The notes under the pieces: generated by a model
Told to the model about the DNA's origin: nothing
What the model saw: only the letters and a program-made list of their open reading frames with translations
The model's database searches: none
Translations under genes and position numbers: made by a program
Part shown: positions 48,850 through 60,118 of the stretch, piece by piece
How the letters are laid out: each line of letters starts with the position of its first letter
Position numbering within the stretch: the first letter of the stretch is position 1
Source: Larimichthys crocea
Taxonomy: Eukaryota; Chordata; Actinopteri; Sciaenidae
Direction: 5' to 3'
NCBI RefSeq assembly: GCF_000972845.2
Contig: NC_040027.1
Span: forward strand, 10,150,954-10,214,953
Length of the DNA: 64,000 nt

Positions 48850-49115
48850 ATATGTCGGCTGGTGGATCCACCACTGAAATAAATCAGCAACTTTTGGATG
48901 GACCACCATGACATTTGGCGCAGTCATTAGTGTTCCCAAGAGGATGAACCCTACTGACTTTGGTGATCCACTGAAATTTCCTTTAGTGTCACAAAGAGGT
49001 TGACCTTTTTTTGGTTTGGAGAGAAATATTATTGTGACAACTATTGTGTGGATTGATATTCGTGATGACCAGAGGATGAACCCTGTTGACCCCATTGCAC
49101 TTTTCACTTATTCAT
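48850..49115 (-). repeat. teleost interspersed repeat, family 2, copy C (reverse)
   Basis: Reverse-strand reading gives the same family as 47770-47975: ggtggatccaccactgaaat, aggatgaaccctactgactt, ttggtgatccactgaaat and cagaggatgaaccc on the plus strand. Confidence 0.6.
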
Positions 49116-50092
49116 TTAGTAATTTGAATTAAACTGCAAGGTGGTAGAGAAATAAAAACAAATTGCCCAGAGTGTCATGTCAAAGGTTTACTAGAATTAC
49201 ATTGAGTGAGATTAATTCCCTTGAAAAGACGGTTTTGAGTCTTGAGTATTTGTTTATAAAATCAAATTAGTTAAAGTTTGCAAGGAATATAAGTTATTAT
49301 TTATCAGTAGTGTAGTGCTTAGAAACTCATCTGCTTAATCAGGCTTGTTTGAGTGTGGTTTGATCAGATTTAATCGACTGCAGTTTGGCACCATAAACAA
49401 ACTTCCCCTCACCACAGCAGCCACCGCATTTTAATATCGAAATCTACAATTTCAAATATCGCTAAATCCTGACTGGTACGCAGAAATGTGTGACATCACC
49501 TTTTTCCAACCTCCACCCGCCCACTTCAGACCAACGAGACGAACGCAAGAAGCCGAAATGAAAAAAAAAAATACAGCAAAGCTTTCATGGCAAATAACGG
49601 AAACTGCTTGGAAATTTTGTGTTCACGTACAGGACATGTTTGTAATCAAACAACTATTATTATAGAGAGTTATTACAAGTGTATTTTGAGCCCCATTCAG
49701 AAGAGCTCCTTGTATGGTGTAACACCTCAGCAGATAGTGATATCCAGGCGTGACCCACTGTTGGATCTGTTCTTCTCTGCCCTCTGGCCTTCCTCAACCA
49801 TCTTTGTCTGGCTGGTATGCAACTATCCACAGTCCCATGACCGACTCCTGGTCTAAATATAACAATCTAAGCACGGTGCTCCACTGTTAAGGTCACATTA
49901 CGTCATGCTAAGCAGCATAGTCTCAACAGCAGTCGGGACACAAGCTGTGAACACGTCAAATGGCTTTATGATATTCTGGGTCACGCACAAAAAAGTCGTC
50001 AGGGGTGGTGTGAAAAACGATGGGACGCCAGTGACGGATTGTCCTTGAGAACTGTATCCTAAATTGTGCTTTTCTTGAGACTTTCAGCTGAC
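49116..50092. other. bphl-dusp22 intergenic / dusp22 upstream region
   Basis: Contains the presumed dusp22 promoter. The sequence gagactttcag just before the start codon (ending at 50088) is a possible splice acceptor, so a non-coding first exon further upstream is possible. No other feature recognised. Confidence 0.4.
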
Positions 50093-53000
50093 ATGGGTAA
50101 TGGAATAAACAAGGTACGGTATTCATTTTCTACACTTTAACAAAGCTTAATTACTTTTACAACATCGGCGTCATTCTTTTGACTAAACCTCTAACCTTCT
50201 TTAGGTCCTGCCCGATCTTTATCTAGGAAATATCAAAGGTAAGATGTCCTACCTTGTGTCATTTGAGTAAACAATTGATTTATTTTCAGGATTATTTAGT
50301 AGAGTATGTTTCAGTTCCTCATACGGAGAGGCATGTGGTGAGATGCTACACTGAGCTCAGTTTCTATAGAGTGGAGAGGTCACAGTGTACAGCAGAATGA
50401 TTGAAGTCGTGTTTCTTGATGTTAAAAAAAAAGAAAAGACTATTACATTGTGTTTTTTTGTGCAGGGGGTTGGTGTGTAGCTCTCTGTCAGCAGCTGGAG
50501 GAAGGCCATGTGAGGGTTGATGTGGGAGGGAATGCCCCATAGTGTGGGGGTGTCCCCATTGCAAACTATATTCCACATCTTTCCATAAAACAGTTTTTTT
50601 TTAAATTATTTTTAATCTGTGTGCACATGACACAGTGACCGCACAGGAAATCGCTGTCAAATAGGAAGTCTGACATGTTTTCTTATTATTCAGGCATCTG
50701 ATCGCTTATCAGTTTTGCCTGGAATACTTTACAGCACATATATACGTACACGTGTATGTATATATCCTCTCAAACCTTTTGTCTTCATACAACAGAAAGT
50801 GCAAGTGAGTATGAGAAAGAGTAAAACTCTCTAAAAGATATCCACATTACAAGTCAGATCAGTACAGAAACAGTGAAGTTGGTAAAAGTTTTCAGTTTTT
50901 GTTTTACATCGTTTTAGACTAAAAAATCCCCCGACTATTGTAGAACCTACAGAATTGGGGATCGAAGGAGAATATCTACAAACATTACAGCTTTCTTGTA
51001 CATTTTAACAAACTTACAGAGAAAATAAACTCACAAAATATATTAAATGAACTTAAATATGTCATTTAAAAGTAGCTTTTCCACCCCTGCATCACAGATT
51101 ACTGATACGTTGCTTTATGCTTTGGCAGAAGTTTAGTGTTACCTTTCTTTTTATTTTACATAATAGTTGAATTTAACTAAAACCGCAATATGTTAAAAAT
51201 ATATTCAAATATTCACAGTGAACAACTTGGGGAAATATCAATAAGTCACTTTACTTTTAGCTTTTTGCAGCTCTCTGTCTTTATCGACTTTTTGTAGCTA
51301 TTCCTAATTTTACTAATTCCTAATTTCAAATTATACATTTCTATGACGTAATCATTTTTATATGAAACAAAAACAAAACAAAAAACAGATTAGATTAACT
51401 ATGTAGTGACTCCATTTTGGTTTTGTAGTGTCAGTGACCTTTGCTCAGCAGAAAGTCAGCTCTCTATTACCAGCTTTAATGTCATGTCAGCACCTTGACA
51501 CCCCATAAAAATATTTACTTCACGACCAATTCAATTTATGACCCTGAGGTCACTTGCAGTGTAAGTTACATGATCAGATTGTGTTTCCCCTGCAACTATC
51601 TTTGATTTATATGAAGTGTATACAGACATACAGGATGTGTATACATGAATCATAAGCAGTGTTTTTCTGTCTTGTAGTTTATAAAAAGCTGTGAAATATA
51701 TTTAGGGTCAGCTTAACTGATTTAGGTGACAGAAGGCTTCAGTCTTGTAAAGGTGGCATCAAGATATTTTGCAATCTTGCAGAGCATGAGAAAAAAAGTG
51801 CTGAAAACACATCTGTCCCAAGTAGAAAACATTTGGCTTCCTTTTAAAGAACAAAATTTGATTAGAACAATTACTGTTTCTTGCTTTTGGCCCAAGCTGG
51901 ACTGTTTTAGAAACACTGGTTTTCCGGTTTTTCTTTCAGTTCCAAACAAGAGCAACACTTTAAGGCCATAAGGCCACACTTGCTTGGGAGACATCAGAGG
52001 AGGGGGGTTGTTGTTGGGTAGAAAAAGCTTAATTTAGGCTCAAACTTACGTGGGGCGATTTGTGATTGGACGGGAGGAATATTTGAGATTTTCTGATTTT
52101 CTTTTTTGTGATCCGCAGATGCTCGAGACAAGGAGCTGTTAGCGCAGCACAACATCACCCACATCCTGTCCATTCATGACACAGCTGCACCCGTCCTGGA
52201 GGTGAGCTGTCTTTCTGAGTCTTATTTCGATCCCGTGTGACCCTCAAAGCCCCACGGACGACACAAACCCACCCATGAAGTGCACAACTTCCCCTGAACT
52301 CACCACTGCAGTGCTTCCCCCTCAGCGTCCCTGCTGCTTAGCACTCGTTCTGAAAGTGTGTTTAATGTCGGCCCGGGAGATGCACTGCATTTATCCAACT
52401 TGTCTCAATTAGAGCTGAAATTATCCAATATTTGCATCATGGATTAATCTGCTGATTCATTTTCCAGTTCAGTGATTCATTGTTTAGTCTGAGGAAGTTC
52501 CCAGTGATGACTTCACACATTGAAGAAGCAGATTGTGCTTAAAAACTAGATTAAACACTTAAACATGGTAATTTTCTATCAAATGAGTCTGATTAGTTGA
52601 ATATTAAACTAATTGTTTCAGCTTTTACATCCTTGTCCTGCACCTATTTATTATAAGGTTATTGTAGTTGCATATTCAAGGGTTAAATAATAAGAAAAAA
52701 AGGATGTAGAGTAATATTCTTTAGATTGTCATCACAGGCTTTTGAAATAGATCACTTCAGTTGATGTGAAAGTCAGATGTTCTTATTTTCAATTTTACAT
52801 GGAAAGTCCTTTTTGTCTTAAATCAGTCAGGACCTGGAATTCACCAGCTGTTACCAAGTAAGCGGTCTCCTGTTCGCCTGCGACGCTTCAATATTGTGTA
52901 GGATCCCAGCTAATATCTGTAATAATTTGTATGCTATTTTCAGTGTGTGGTGCAGCTGGCCGTGATGAAGATACAGGTCACGGCAAGATATTTTTTTTTT

Positions 53001-56000
53001 TTTTTCACACAGGATGATTTTAGCTCAGCAGCTTGAAGTCCATAAAAGTCTTGAAAGTGGAACTACATAAAAAAAAAAAAAAGGTTTCTGGCTTTTTCAC
53101 GGTTGCATTTAGACTTGTTGATTTGTGTATGAAAGAGCGGGAACGGTGTACGTGAGCAAGTGAGTGTGAGAAGGAGAGCAAGAGGTGATTCTAGTGTGAG
53201 AACCGGGTAGGTTGAAAGTAGAAAATTGCTGTCACTGATTTCCATTTTGGGTGACAGATGTAAGAATATGCTCTCTGCACAATCTGTTAAATCTGTTTTT
53301 TCAGAGAATAAAGTTTAATTTGGTACTTTTAATCGAGCTGAGGCGTTATCCTTCCAGAATAATGATGAATTATCCATTTTAGCCGAGCGAAAGCCGCCCT
53401 CTCTCTCTCTCCGTCACCGTCTCCTCGTCCGTTTGACCTGTTTTTGAAAATCCTCATATTCGATGTCCGCTTTCACAACTTTCATCTTTCTTTCTTGTTG
53501 AAAGTGGGCATGAAAAAGTGCTCAGAGATTTCTGTACACTTTCTCCGTCCATGTATGTTTCATTAAGAGTGAAGAGAAACAGCAACTTGTATTACAGTAT
53601 CACTACCAAAACTGGTCAACCACCAAAACTTTGTAAAAGGTTTTGGGCCTGAAATCTTCGTCTGACTCCCGAATGAAGCGCTCTGCCCTTCACTCAGCAG
53701 CTCAGCTGTACAAATCTTTGATCTCACTCGTAGGATGATTCTCACATTTATACATGGATGGATGACACAGCTTTTTTTTTTTTCAGTTCAGCCTCATAAT
53801 GATGAGTCAGGTCTGTTTTACTGGTGTGGCCCAAAAAAGAAATGGCCAGATGGGATGGTTTATTTGCATACCTAACAGTCAAACTGTTGACTGATAGATT
53901 TCTTGGAAGACGCTGCGAAGGTTCCTGAGGGAGGAGGGTAGAATTTGCAACCACCAAGTCTCTGAGGTCGTTGCTGTGCCATTTACTGTACAGTTTGTGT
54001 CTCTAATTAACATGCTGAATAATAAAATGACAAGGTCAGTTTCACAGAGCAAATCTGTGGTCTTATTGCGGGTAAATTAATTTCTGCACCTATCCACAAT
54101 TTGCATGCAAATTGTTTGGGAGTGCGGTTCGTACTTTCTGTTTGTCTGTGCTTTTAGAACTCGCTGAGTCATGGTTGTGAGGAGCGATGGTGCAAAGATA
54201 TTATAAGTATTTCTTTGCACGGTCTGACGTTTTCTGTAAGTTGTGAAATCTTATCGATATATGTATGCACGCTACTTAGATGCACACGCGTCTTCTCGGT
54301 GTTTAAAGTGTCTCTGTAGTTGGTGTGTGCGAGCTAACCTGTCTGGAGCACTTCCAGGTCTCGGTGTGTCCCAGAGGGCTCTGGGGTTTTTTTGCAGCTT
54401 CGCAGTCATAACGGGACAAGGTAGTTTCTGTCCATTGCATGTACCATCAGCTGCCAGGTGCACAGTACCAAAAAAAAAACACACACAAGAACATCGTTAT
54501 GTCATGACCCTGCCACAATGGCAGGGTCAGATGGGCAAGGTTTCAGGGGGCGTCCCATCCAACCGAGAAACAGGAAGTGTGTTAGACCCAGCGTTGACCT
54601 GGTGTTACACTTTGTTACCAGTTCTACATGAATTCATTCAACAGGCACAAAAATTCTCTGTACGGTCTAAAGTTCTCCCCCCTTCACCCTGCAGGACATG
54701 ACATACCTGTGCATATCTGCCGCAGACCACTCGAAGCAAAACCTGTGAGTATTTATATGATAGATCCACCATCTAATGATCTGTGGCAAAATAAAAGAAA
54801 CAAGAGGCTCATTTTAATTTTCAGAGCTCCACGACACACATTGTGTTTTTTAAAATGAACTTTTTGATATCCCATTAACTCGATTTAACATATACAAACA
54901 TATACAGTCTGATTACTGACTGATTAATTATGTTTATACAAAGTTTACAGCTATTAATACATGAGAAAATGTACAATGTCTGGTGGATGGAGGGGAGGTT
55001 CAGCAGTCGACACTGCAGAATACATAATCACTACTTTATTAAGTGGAATCAAATAAATCCATATAAACAGACTAAATATCAGTAGGTTATGTATGTTTAT
55101 ATACATAAGATATTCAAGCCCTGTGTTTCATTTCTACCAGGACTCAGTACTTCAGAGACAGCATCATGTTTATCCACGAGTGCCGGCTGAAAGGAGAGGG
55201 CTGCCTCGTGCACTGGTGAGTTACAAATAAAAATACTTGGCTCGTTCCTTATTAATGTTCTTCATCTTAAAATCATAAACCAAACTAATATTTCAATTTG
55301 ATATATTAAACAGGGATTCATCATTTTGAAAACAATATATTTGTTTTTCTCGTAGTTTGAGCCGCTTAGTTCATTCTTTAAATTTAACAGTCGCAGTATC
55401 CTGTACATCAGAGTAGGTGCTATGAAACTGGTCGTTTGCATATGAGGATGTTGAAGGGAAACAGCAAAAAATATTTTTGTTGATTGATTTCTGTTCAAAG
55501 TATTCGGCTCAAGGTGGTCCTCAGATTTTATTAACCCAGTTTTTCATTTTCAGCCACATCAGTGTCACCAAACAGAACATTTGGTTAATGCTTTCATCGT
55601 AGATTTCATCACCTTTCATCTCTTCATATATCAAACATGCAAAATCGAGCATTTAACCACAACTTTAGCAAAAAGGGGGGTTTCACTTCTTTGTACACTA
55701 AATAAGAGAATGTGAATGTGTTGATCTCCACAACTGGCATGATGCTGTGAAGCCCCGTGCTCTCAGTGTTGCAGGAGTGTCCCGCAGTGTCACTCTGGTG
55801 GTGGCTTACATCATGACGGTGACGGGTCGCGGCTGGGTGGAATCTCTGGCGGCGGTGAGGGCGGCTCGGCCTTGCGCGGGGCCGAACCTGGGCTTCCTCC
55901 GGCAGCTGGAGGAGTTCGAGAACGCAGAGCTGGCAGAAGTGAGCGAACGCTGATCTCGCCTTTAGGTTGAGATTATTCAATCAAATCTTGCATTTCTGCA

Positions 56001-57633
56001 ATTGTCTCTCTGTATATTTTCATTGTTACTGGCGGGGTCTGCCATAACTATGTGGGGTTCAGATTGTGTATCTATGCATAAGGGATTCACAGGAAACGAT
56101 GGAAACACATATTAGGTTTGATGCAGATTCTTTTTGCTGCTTAAAGAGTAACTTTAACCCAGACTCCTGACTTGTATATTACTAGATTACCCTGTGATGA
56201 CAAACTAATTACAACATTTCTATGAGTGAATGAAACACTACATTTATCGACTGCACTGGAGTGACAGGGAGGCGGTTGGGATGGATAGCGGGCACACAAA
56301 GTGTGTCTGCAGTTCACATCAGGACTCTCCAGTCTCTGGTTAAGTTTAGGCAGCAAAAGCACTTTGGTTAAGGTTAAGTAAAGATCAGGATTTTTTGTTT
56401 AAATGTTAATAAAAAATCTTATATCTAAAGTCACTTCTGACTTTTTCCTCTATTTAAACAGACCATGATCTTTCCCTAACATTTGCCAAGTGCCTAAAGG
56501 TAACCATAAAACAAATTAGTCACTATGAGCCATACCTTACCAGGTATGTTAATTAACAACATTTCCTCATTATGTTAATAGAATATTTGGGTCAGGTCAG
56601 AGAGTGTGACATGGAACAAATGTCCACGGCTGGACTGTAACTATTCGGCTCTGTTGCACCTGTAACCACGCCCAGCAGTGATGTCACCACGCACTGACAC
56701 GCCCCGGAGTACATTTCTACATCACTGCAGCGAGCGTAGCTCTTTAAAGCCCGTCTACTCTTCCCACTGGATAATAAAGACATCGTTGTGAATGACTGCT
56801 TTACATTTTTAGTCCAAATGTGTCTATTCTGAACTCGACACAGGTAATGAAGCGCAATATTTAGTTTGAAGTGTAGCATGTCCGACTAAGACGTGGAGAA
56901 TATGCCGATATTGTTCAGGTTTTAGGAGCGTTCTTTGGACTATGCACCTCAGCTGGGGGGTTTTTATGCAGTCTACCTGTTTACAGGTAGGTCTGTACAT
57001 TAAAGTTTGAAAGGCTGAAATAGAGATAAACGACACACCTGTTTATGAAAGACTTGGATATACAGGTTTGTACAAATATTGCAATACTGACCTTTTCGTT
57101 AAGCATGTATACAACTTTGTAGGTCTCTACAGTGCTTGGAACAAATTTCAGACACGTTGATAGTTGGAGGGTGAGGACATCTCCTTCGGACAGTCTCTCC
57201 TCAAAGACGTTCTCGGCGTCGCACTCGTTTGCATGCAGCTGTGTGACGGAGAATAGTTTGAGAGAAAATGTCAAACCACCTTGGCACAGCTGGTCAATCT
57301 CTGTACATCTGATTGTCAGTTTTGTTACAGTTTGGACATGTGAAAGGCGTGTTGTCAGGGGGTTTCTAAAGGTCGGATGAGTCATTTGAAGCATCTTGAC
57401 CAACTTTCTTTGCCTTTATTGTCTCAGTTGAAAATACCCTCCATCTCTTCTGACTCACTGTCACACTCCCTCTGCTCTCCCCCCCTCTCCTCCAGTATCA
57501 GGCCTGGTGGAAAGACCGATATGGGAAGAACTCGTTCAATGACGACGAGGAGGTGGAGAACCTTTTAACCAAGAAGTCTAACAGCAGCAGCAACACCATA
57601 AGGTCCAGCATCGCTCCGACCCTAGGCTTCTGA
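50093..57633 (+). CDS. dusp22: dual-specificity phosphatase 22 (JSP-1), 7 exons, 190 aa
   Basis: Coding exons: 50093-50113, 50205-50238, 52119-52201, 54695-54744, 55141-55215, 55767-55938, 57496-57633, giving 190 codons plus TGA (human isoforms 184-205 aa). DUSP22 is a small cytosolic, membrane-tethered phosphatase that acts on Lck and in JNK signalling. MGNGINK at the N-terminus is a myristoylation signal (Gly2). The fold matches DUSP22 through LPDLYLGNIKDARD, THILSIHD, LCISAADHSKQNLT, and the P-loop HCVAGVSRS with catalytic Cys88 and Arg94. The general acid Asp57 is present. The C-terminus (NLLTKKSNSSSNTIRSS) is divergent. DUSP15 is the closest alternative. The ILSIHD and QNLT segments and the position next to irf4 favour DUSP22. 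Fish carry two dusp22 paralogues, and the N-terminus GINKVLPDLYLGN looks more like the 'a' copy. Confidence 0.93.
50239..52118. other. dusp22 intron 2
   Basis: 1.9 kb AT-rich intron. I see no exon or assignable repeat. The roughly 80-codon open stretches on both strands near 51722-51994 lack splice or family support. Confidence 0.55.
52410..52645. repeat. teleost interspersed repeat, family 4, copy C
   Basis: In dusp22 intron 3. Shows gattaatctgctgattcatt, attgtttagtctgaggaagt and aaactaattgtttcagctttt, which fit the family 4 pattern. Heavily diverged. Confidence 0.45.
52646..54694. other. remainder of dusp22 intron 3
   Basis: No exon-like or repeat signal beyond short homopolymers (poly-T near 52990, poly-A near 53070). 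Confidence 0.5.
55939..57495. other. dusp22 intron 6
   Basis: 1.56 kb without a recognisable repeat or exon. A 140-codon open stretch on the minus strand (56981-57403) has no splice signals placing it in a gene. Introns 4 (54745-55140) and 5 (55216-55766) are likewise empty. Confidence 0.55.
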
Positions 57634-58132
57634 AATGAAATCGCTTCTGTCAGTTTCATCTTTCCTGAAGTCAAGCAGCCAGCTGAGGACTGCGGGGTTT
57701 CTTCTCGGACCATTAAACCCGCTGAGGCCAGACCAGAAAACTGCTGTCGCTGTCGATCCTGCTGAGAAACTTTCTTTATCGATATGATACGTCGACTCTC
57801 ATCTTGGCTAAGTAGTCATGTGATGGGAGGGGGGTTTTTATGTCATTATCTTTGTCCCCTTCGTCATGTCATGTCCTTGCCTCTAACTGTCAAAACAACA
57901 TGCAAGGGCAGTCAAGCATGGCACCAAGGAAATATGTACATACAGTCCACAGTGTGAACACACATTTAGCCGTGTGCACTCCCCATCAGTTATGTTATGC
58001 TGTGTCTTCTACTTGAAATATGAGTATGACTTTCTACAGACAGTGTGGAAGCTGAAGAACACGGTCATCTTCCAGTAACACGGCGTCAGAAGCAGCATTT
58101 CTTTATTTATGACACTTTTATTCCTTAATAAA
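57634..58132 (+). terminator. dusp22 3' UTR and poly(A) signal
   Basis: A plus-strand AATAAA at 58127-58132 lies 494 bp past the dusp22 stop codon, followed by T-rich sequence. This is a good candidate 3' end. Confidence 0.65.
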
Positions 58133-58384
58133 CGTTTATTTCTGTTAGTGGACTTTATGATTCACACCTCTTCCTGCTCCAGACACACGTGTGAATTTAT
58201 GTTTTATTTAATTAACGTGAGATTTAATTTGTCAGGTGAGAATTTCTTTAACTCATCTGGAAAGCAAAAAGTAAATTGAAGTGTTTTTACTGCACAAAAT
58301 GTGATTAGTTTGGATAGTTTTATAAAATATTTAAACAAAATAAGGAAAAAAAACAGACTTTGGTTAAATTGGTCACAACTGGTC

Positions 58385-59400
58385 AGTGCTGGAAGAAATA
58401 TTTAGTTACTTTATGTAAGTAAAAGTAGCAATAGTTGGTTAATATGGAATTTTAAGTGCTTTATGTATCAATCCATTGTACTGTATTCAATAAGCTGATC
58501 ACACTTTTTTTGAAAACATTCATATTTATTCCTCTTAACATTTGTGATTGTTCTTAATGTTGTTTATTGTTATTAACATTCATTCATTTTTGTTTTCACT
58601 TTGTTTTTGTGAATAAAGTTATGAAGTATAACTCTGTCTGAGCTGTTCTTGAGTATAAAACATGAATGGATGTATCCCACCGGCTGCGAGCGGTGACAGA
58701 GATCAGAAGCCAAAGCCAAAGGGCAGCGGCACAGTGAGGTGCTCGTACATTTACTCAGCTGCTGTTCAGGTTTCAGGTCAAATCTATAACTGGATTTTTA
58801 ACTTTGTACATTTATTGGACAAAGTTGCTTCACAGATGGAGATCGGTTCATGAAATATGACACATATAGTTAAATTACAACACTAAAGTACAGCTTACAT
58901 GCTCCTTGATACACTTTACATGAATATTTCTTCTACTTAGTTACTTATCAGACGGAAATAGACTACAGTTAATAATAATTACTGATGAATATATTAAATA
59001 TATTATGCTGATCTTGTAACTTAAACCCTCCGACAGTGTATAACCTGTTAATGCATCAGGAATGATATTAAAATAATTTATTATATGTACTATGTCACGC
59101 TGACAGGAGCCAGTACTGCAGTACAAATACTTTTACTTGAGTACAATTTGAAAGATTTTGAGTGCAGAATAAGAATTAAAAAAAAGTTGGAAATGCTCAT
59201 TTAGAGTTTTCTTTAGTGACTTATATTTCAAAATCAAATATTTCTGAGCTGAACTGTAGACTCAAAACATAACATATTTTACTGTATTCTGTGTTTAAAA
59301 TAACCTTTAACACACTGACAGGAGCCACTACTGCAGTATTAATACTTTTACTCGAGTACAATTTGATTTTTATACTTTTACTTGCTGCCAAATGGTTAAA
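58385..59400. repeat. several decayed copies of repeat family 5
   Basis: Patches at 58385-58440 (gtgctggaagaaatatttag, then aagtaaaagtagcaatag), 59095-59150 (tgacaggagccagtactgca, then acttttacttgagtacaat) and 59315-59390 (almost the same text again). The last two share about 50 bp at 216-bp spacing, which may be a local duplication. Confidence 0.6.
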
Positions 59401-59499
59401 GTGAGGCTGTTTTATCAGTCGGTTCATTGTTTGTGACCCTCAGCTGTCCTCACATTGTGCTTACTGCACACACACACACATTATTTATAATAATCGTGT

Positions 59500-59932
59500 G
59501 TGCTTCTTGTCGGTGTTATCGCACAGCTGTTCTTCATAACCTTCCACTGGGAACAAACGCAGCAGCGTTTCTCCGGCAGGACCACTCTACAGTTACTTTT
59601 CGTAAAGCTTTATCATTTCAAAGAATTGTTTTTGTCTCCGTCCATCATTTTCCACGTGTGCGGGTGTGTGACAGTTCTGACTGACGCCGGCAGGGTTTCC
59701 CCCGGTGTCTTACTGGAGATCGGCCGCTGTGTGCGCGCTGATAAGCTTCGCAGGAGAGAGAGAGAGAGAGAGAGCGCAGCAGGTGCGTCCTCCTCAGCAT
59801 CCCCCGGCCGTGTCTCCGCCCTCCCGCTGCTCGCTATAGGCTGGGAGGATTTAAGCGGGCCCGCCGTAATGATGAGGGCTTTCTGAGACTGATTGATTTC
59901 AAAACTTGACGGGTTTCGAGTTTCGCAGCCAG
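59500..59932 (+). promoter_or_regulatory. irf4 promoter region and non-coding exon 1 (inferred)
   Basis: GC content climbs here, with a (GA)n run at 59753-59773 and a cagggtttcccccgg motif near 59690. A strong splice donor, GCAGCCAG|GTAAGAGC, occurs at 59932/59933. The acceptor-like tttggacag lies just before the coding start. This fits the vertebrate IRF4 arrangement of a non-coding first exon followed by a coding second exon. The transcription start is not visible. Confidence 0.5.
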
Positions 59933-60118
59933 GTAAGAGCTCAGCTCCAAACGCGCCCTAGGGCGCACGCACATATTAAGGGGTCAGGTTCGTCTGCGTG
60001 GGAGACGCAGCGGGTGGGGGGGTTTAACCTTTTAGTGAAGTTTTACAGAAGTTCATCCTTCTCCGCTAAACTTTCAAAACATTTACACTTGCACTTGCAT
60101 GCGTGTGTTTGGACAGAG

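Noticed and set aside
56981..57403. 140-codon minus-strand frame in dusp22 intron 6
   Set aside because: No splice sites or family resemblance. Chance open frame in intronic DNA.
59685..59700. NF-kappaB-like motif (gggtttcccc) in the irf4 promoter
   Set aside because: IRF4 is an NF-kappaB target in mammals, but this 10-mer misses the consensus at one position and a single near-match is weak evidence.
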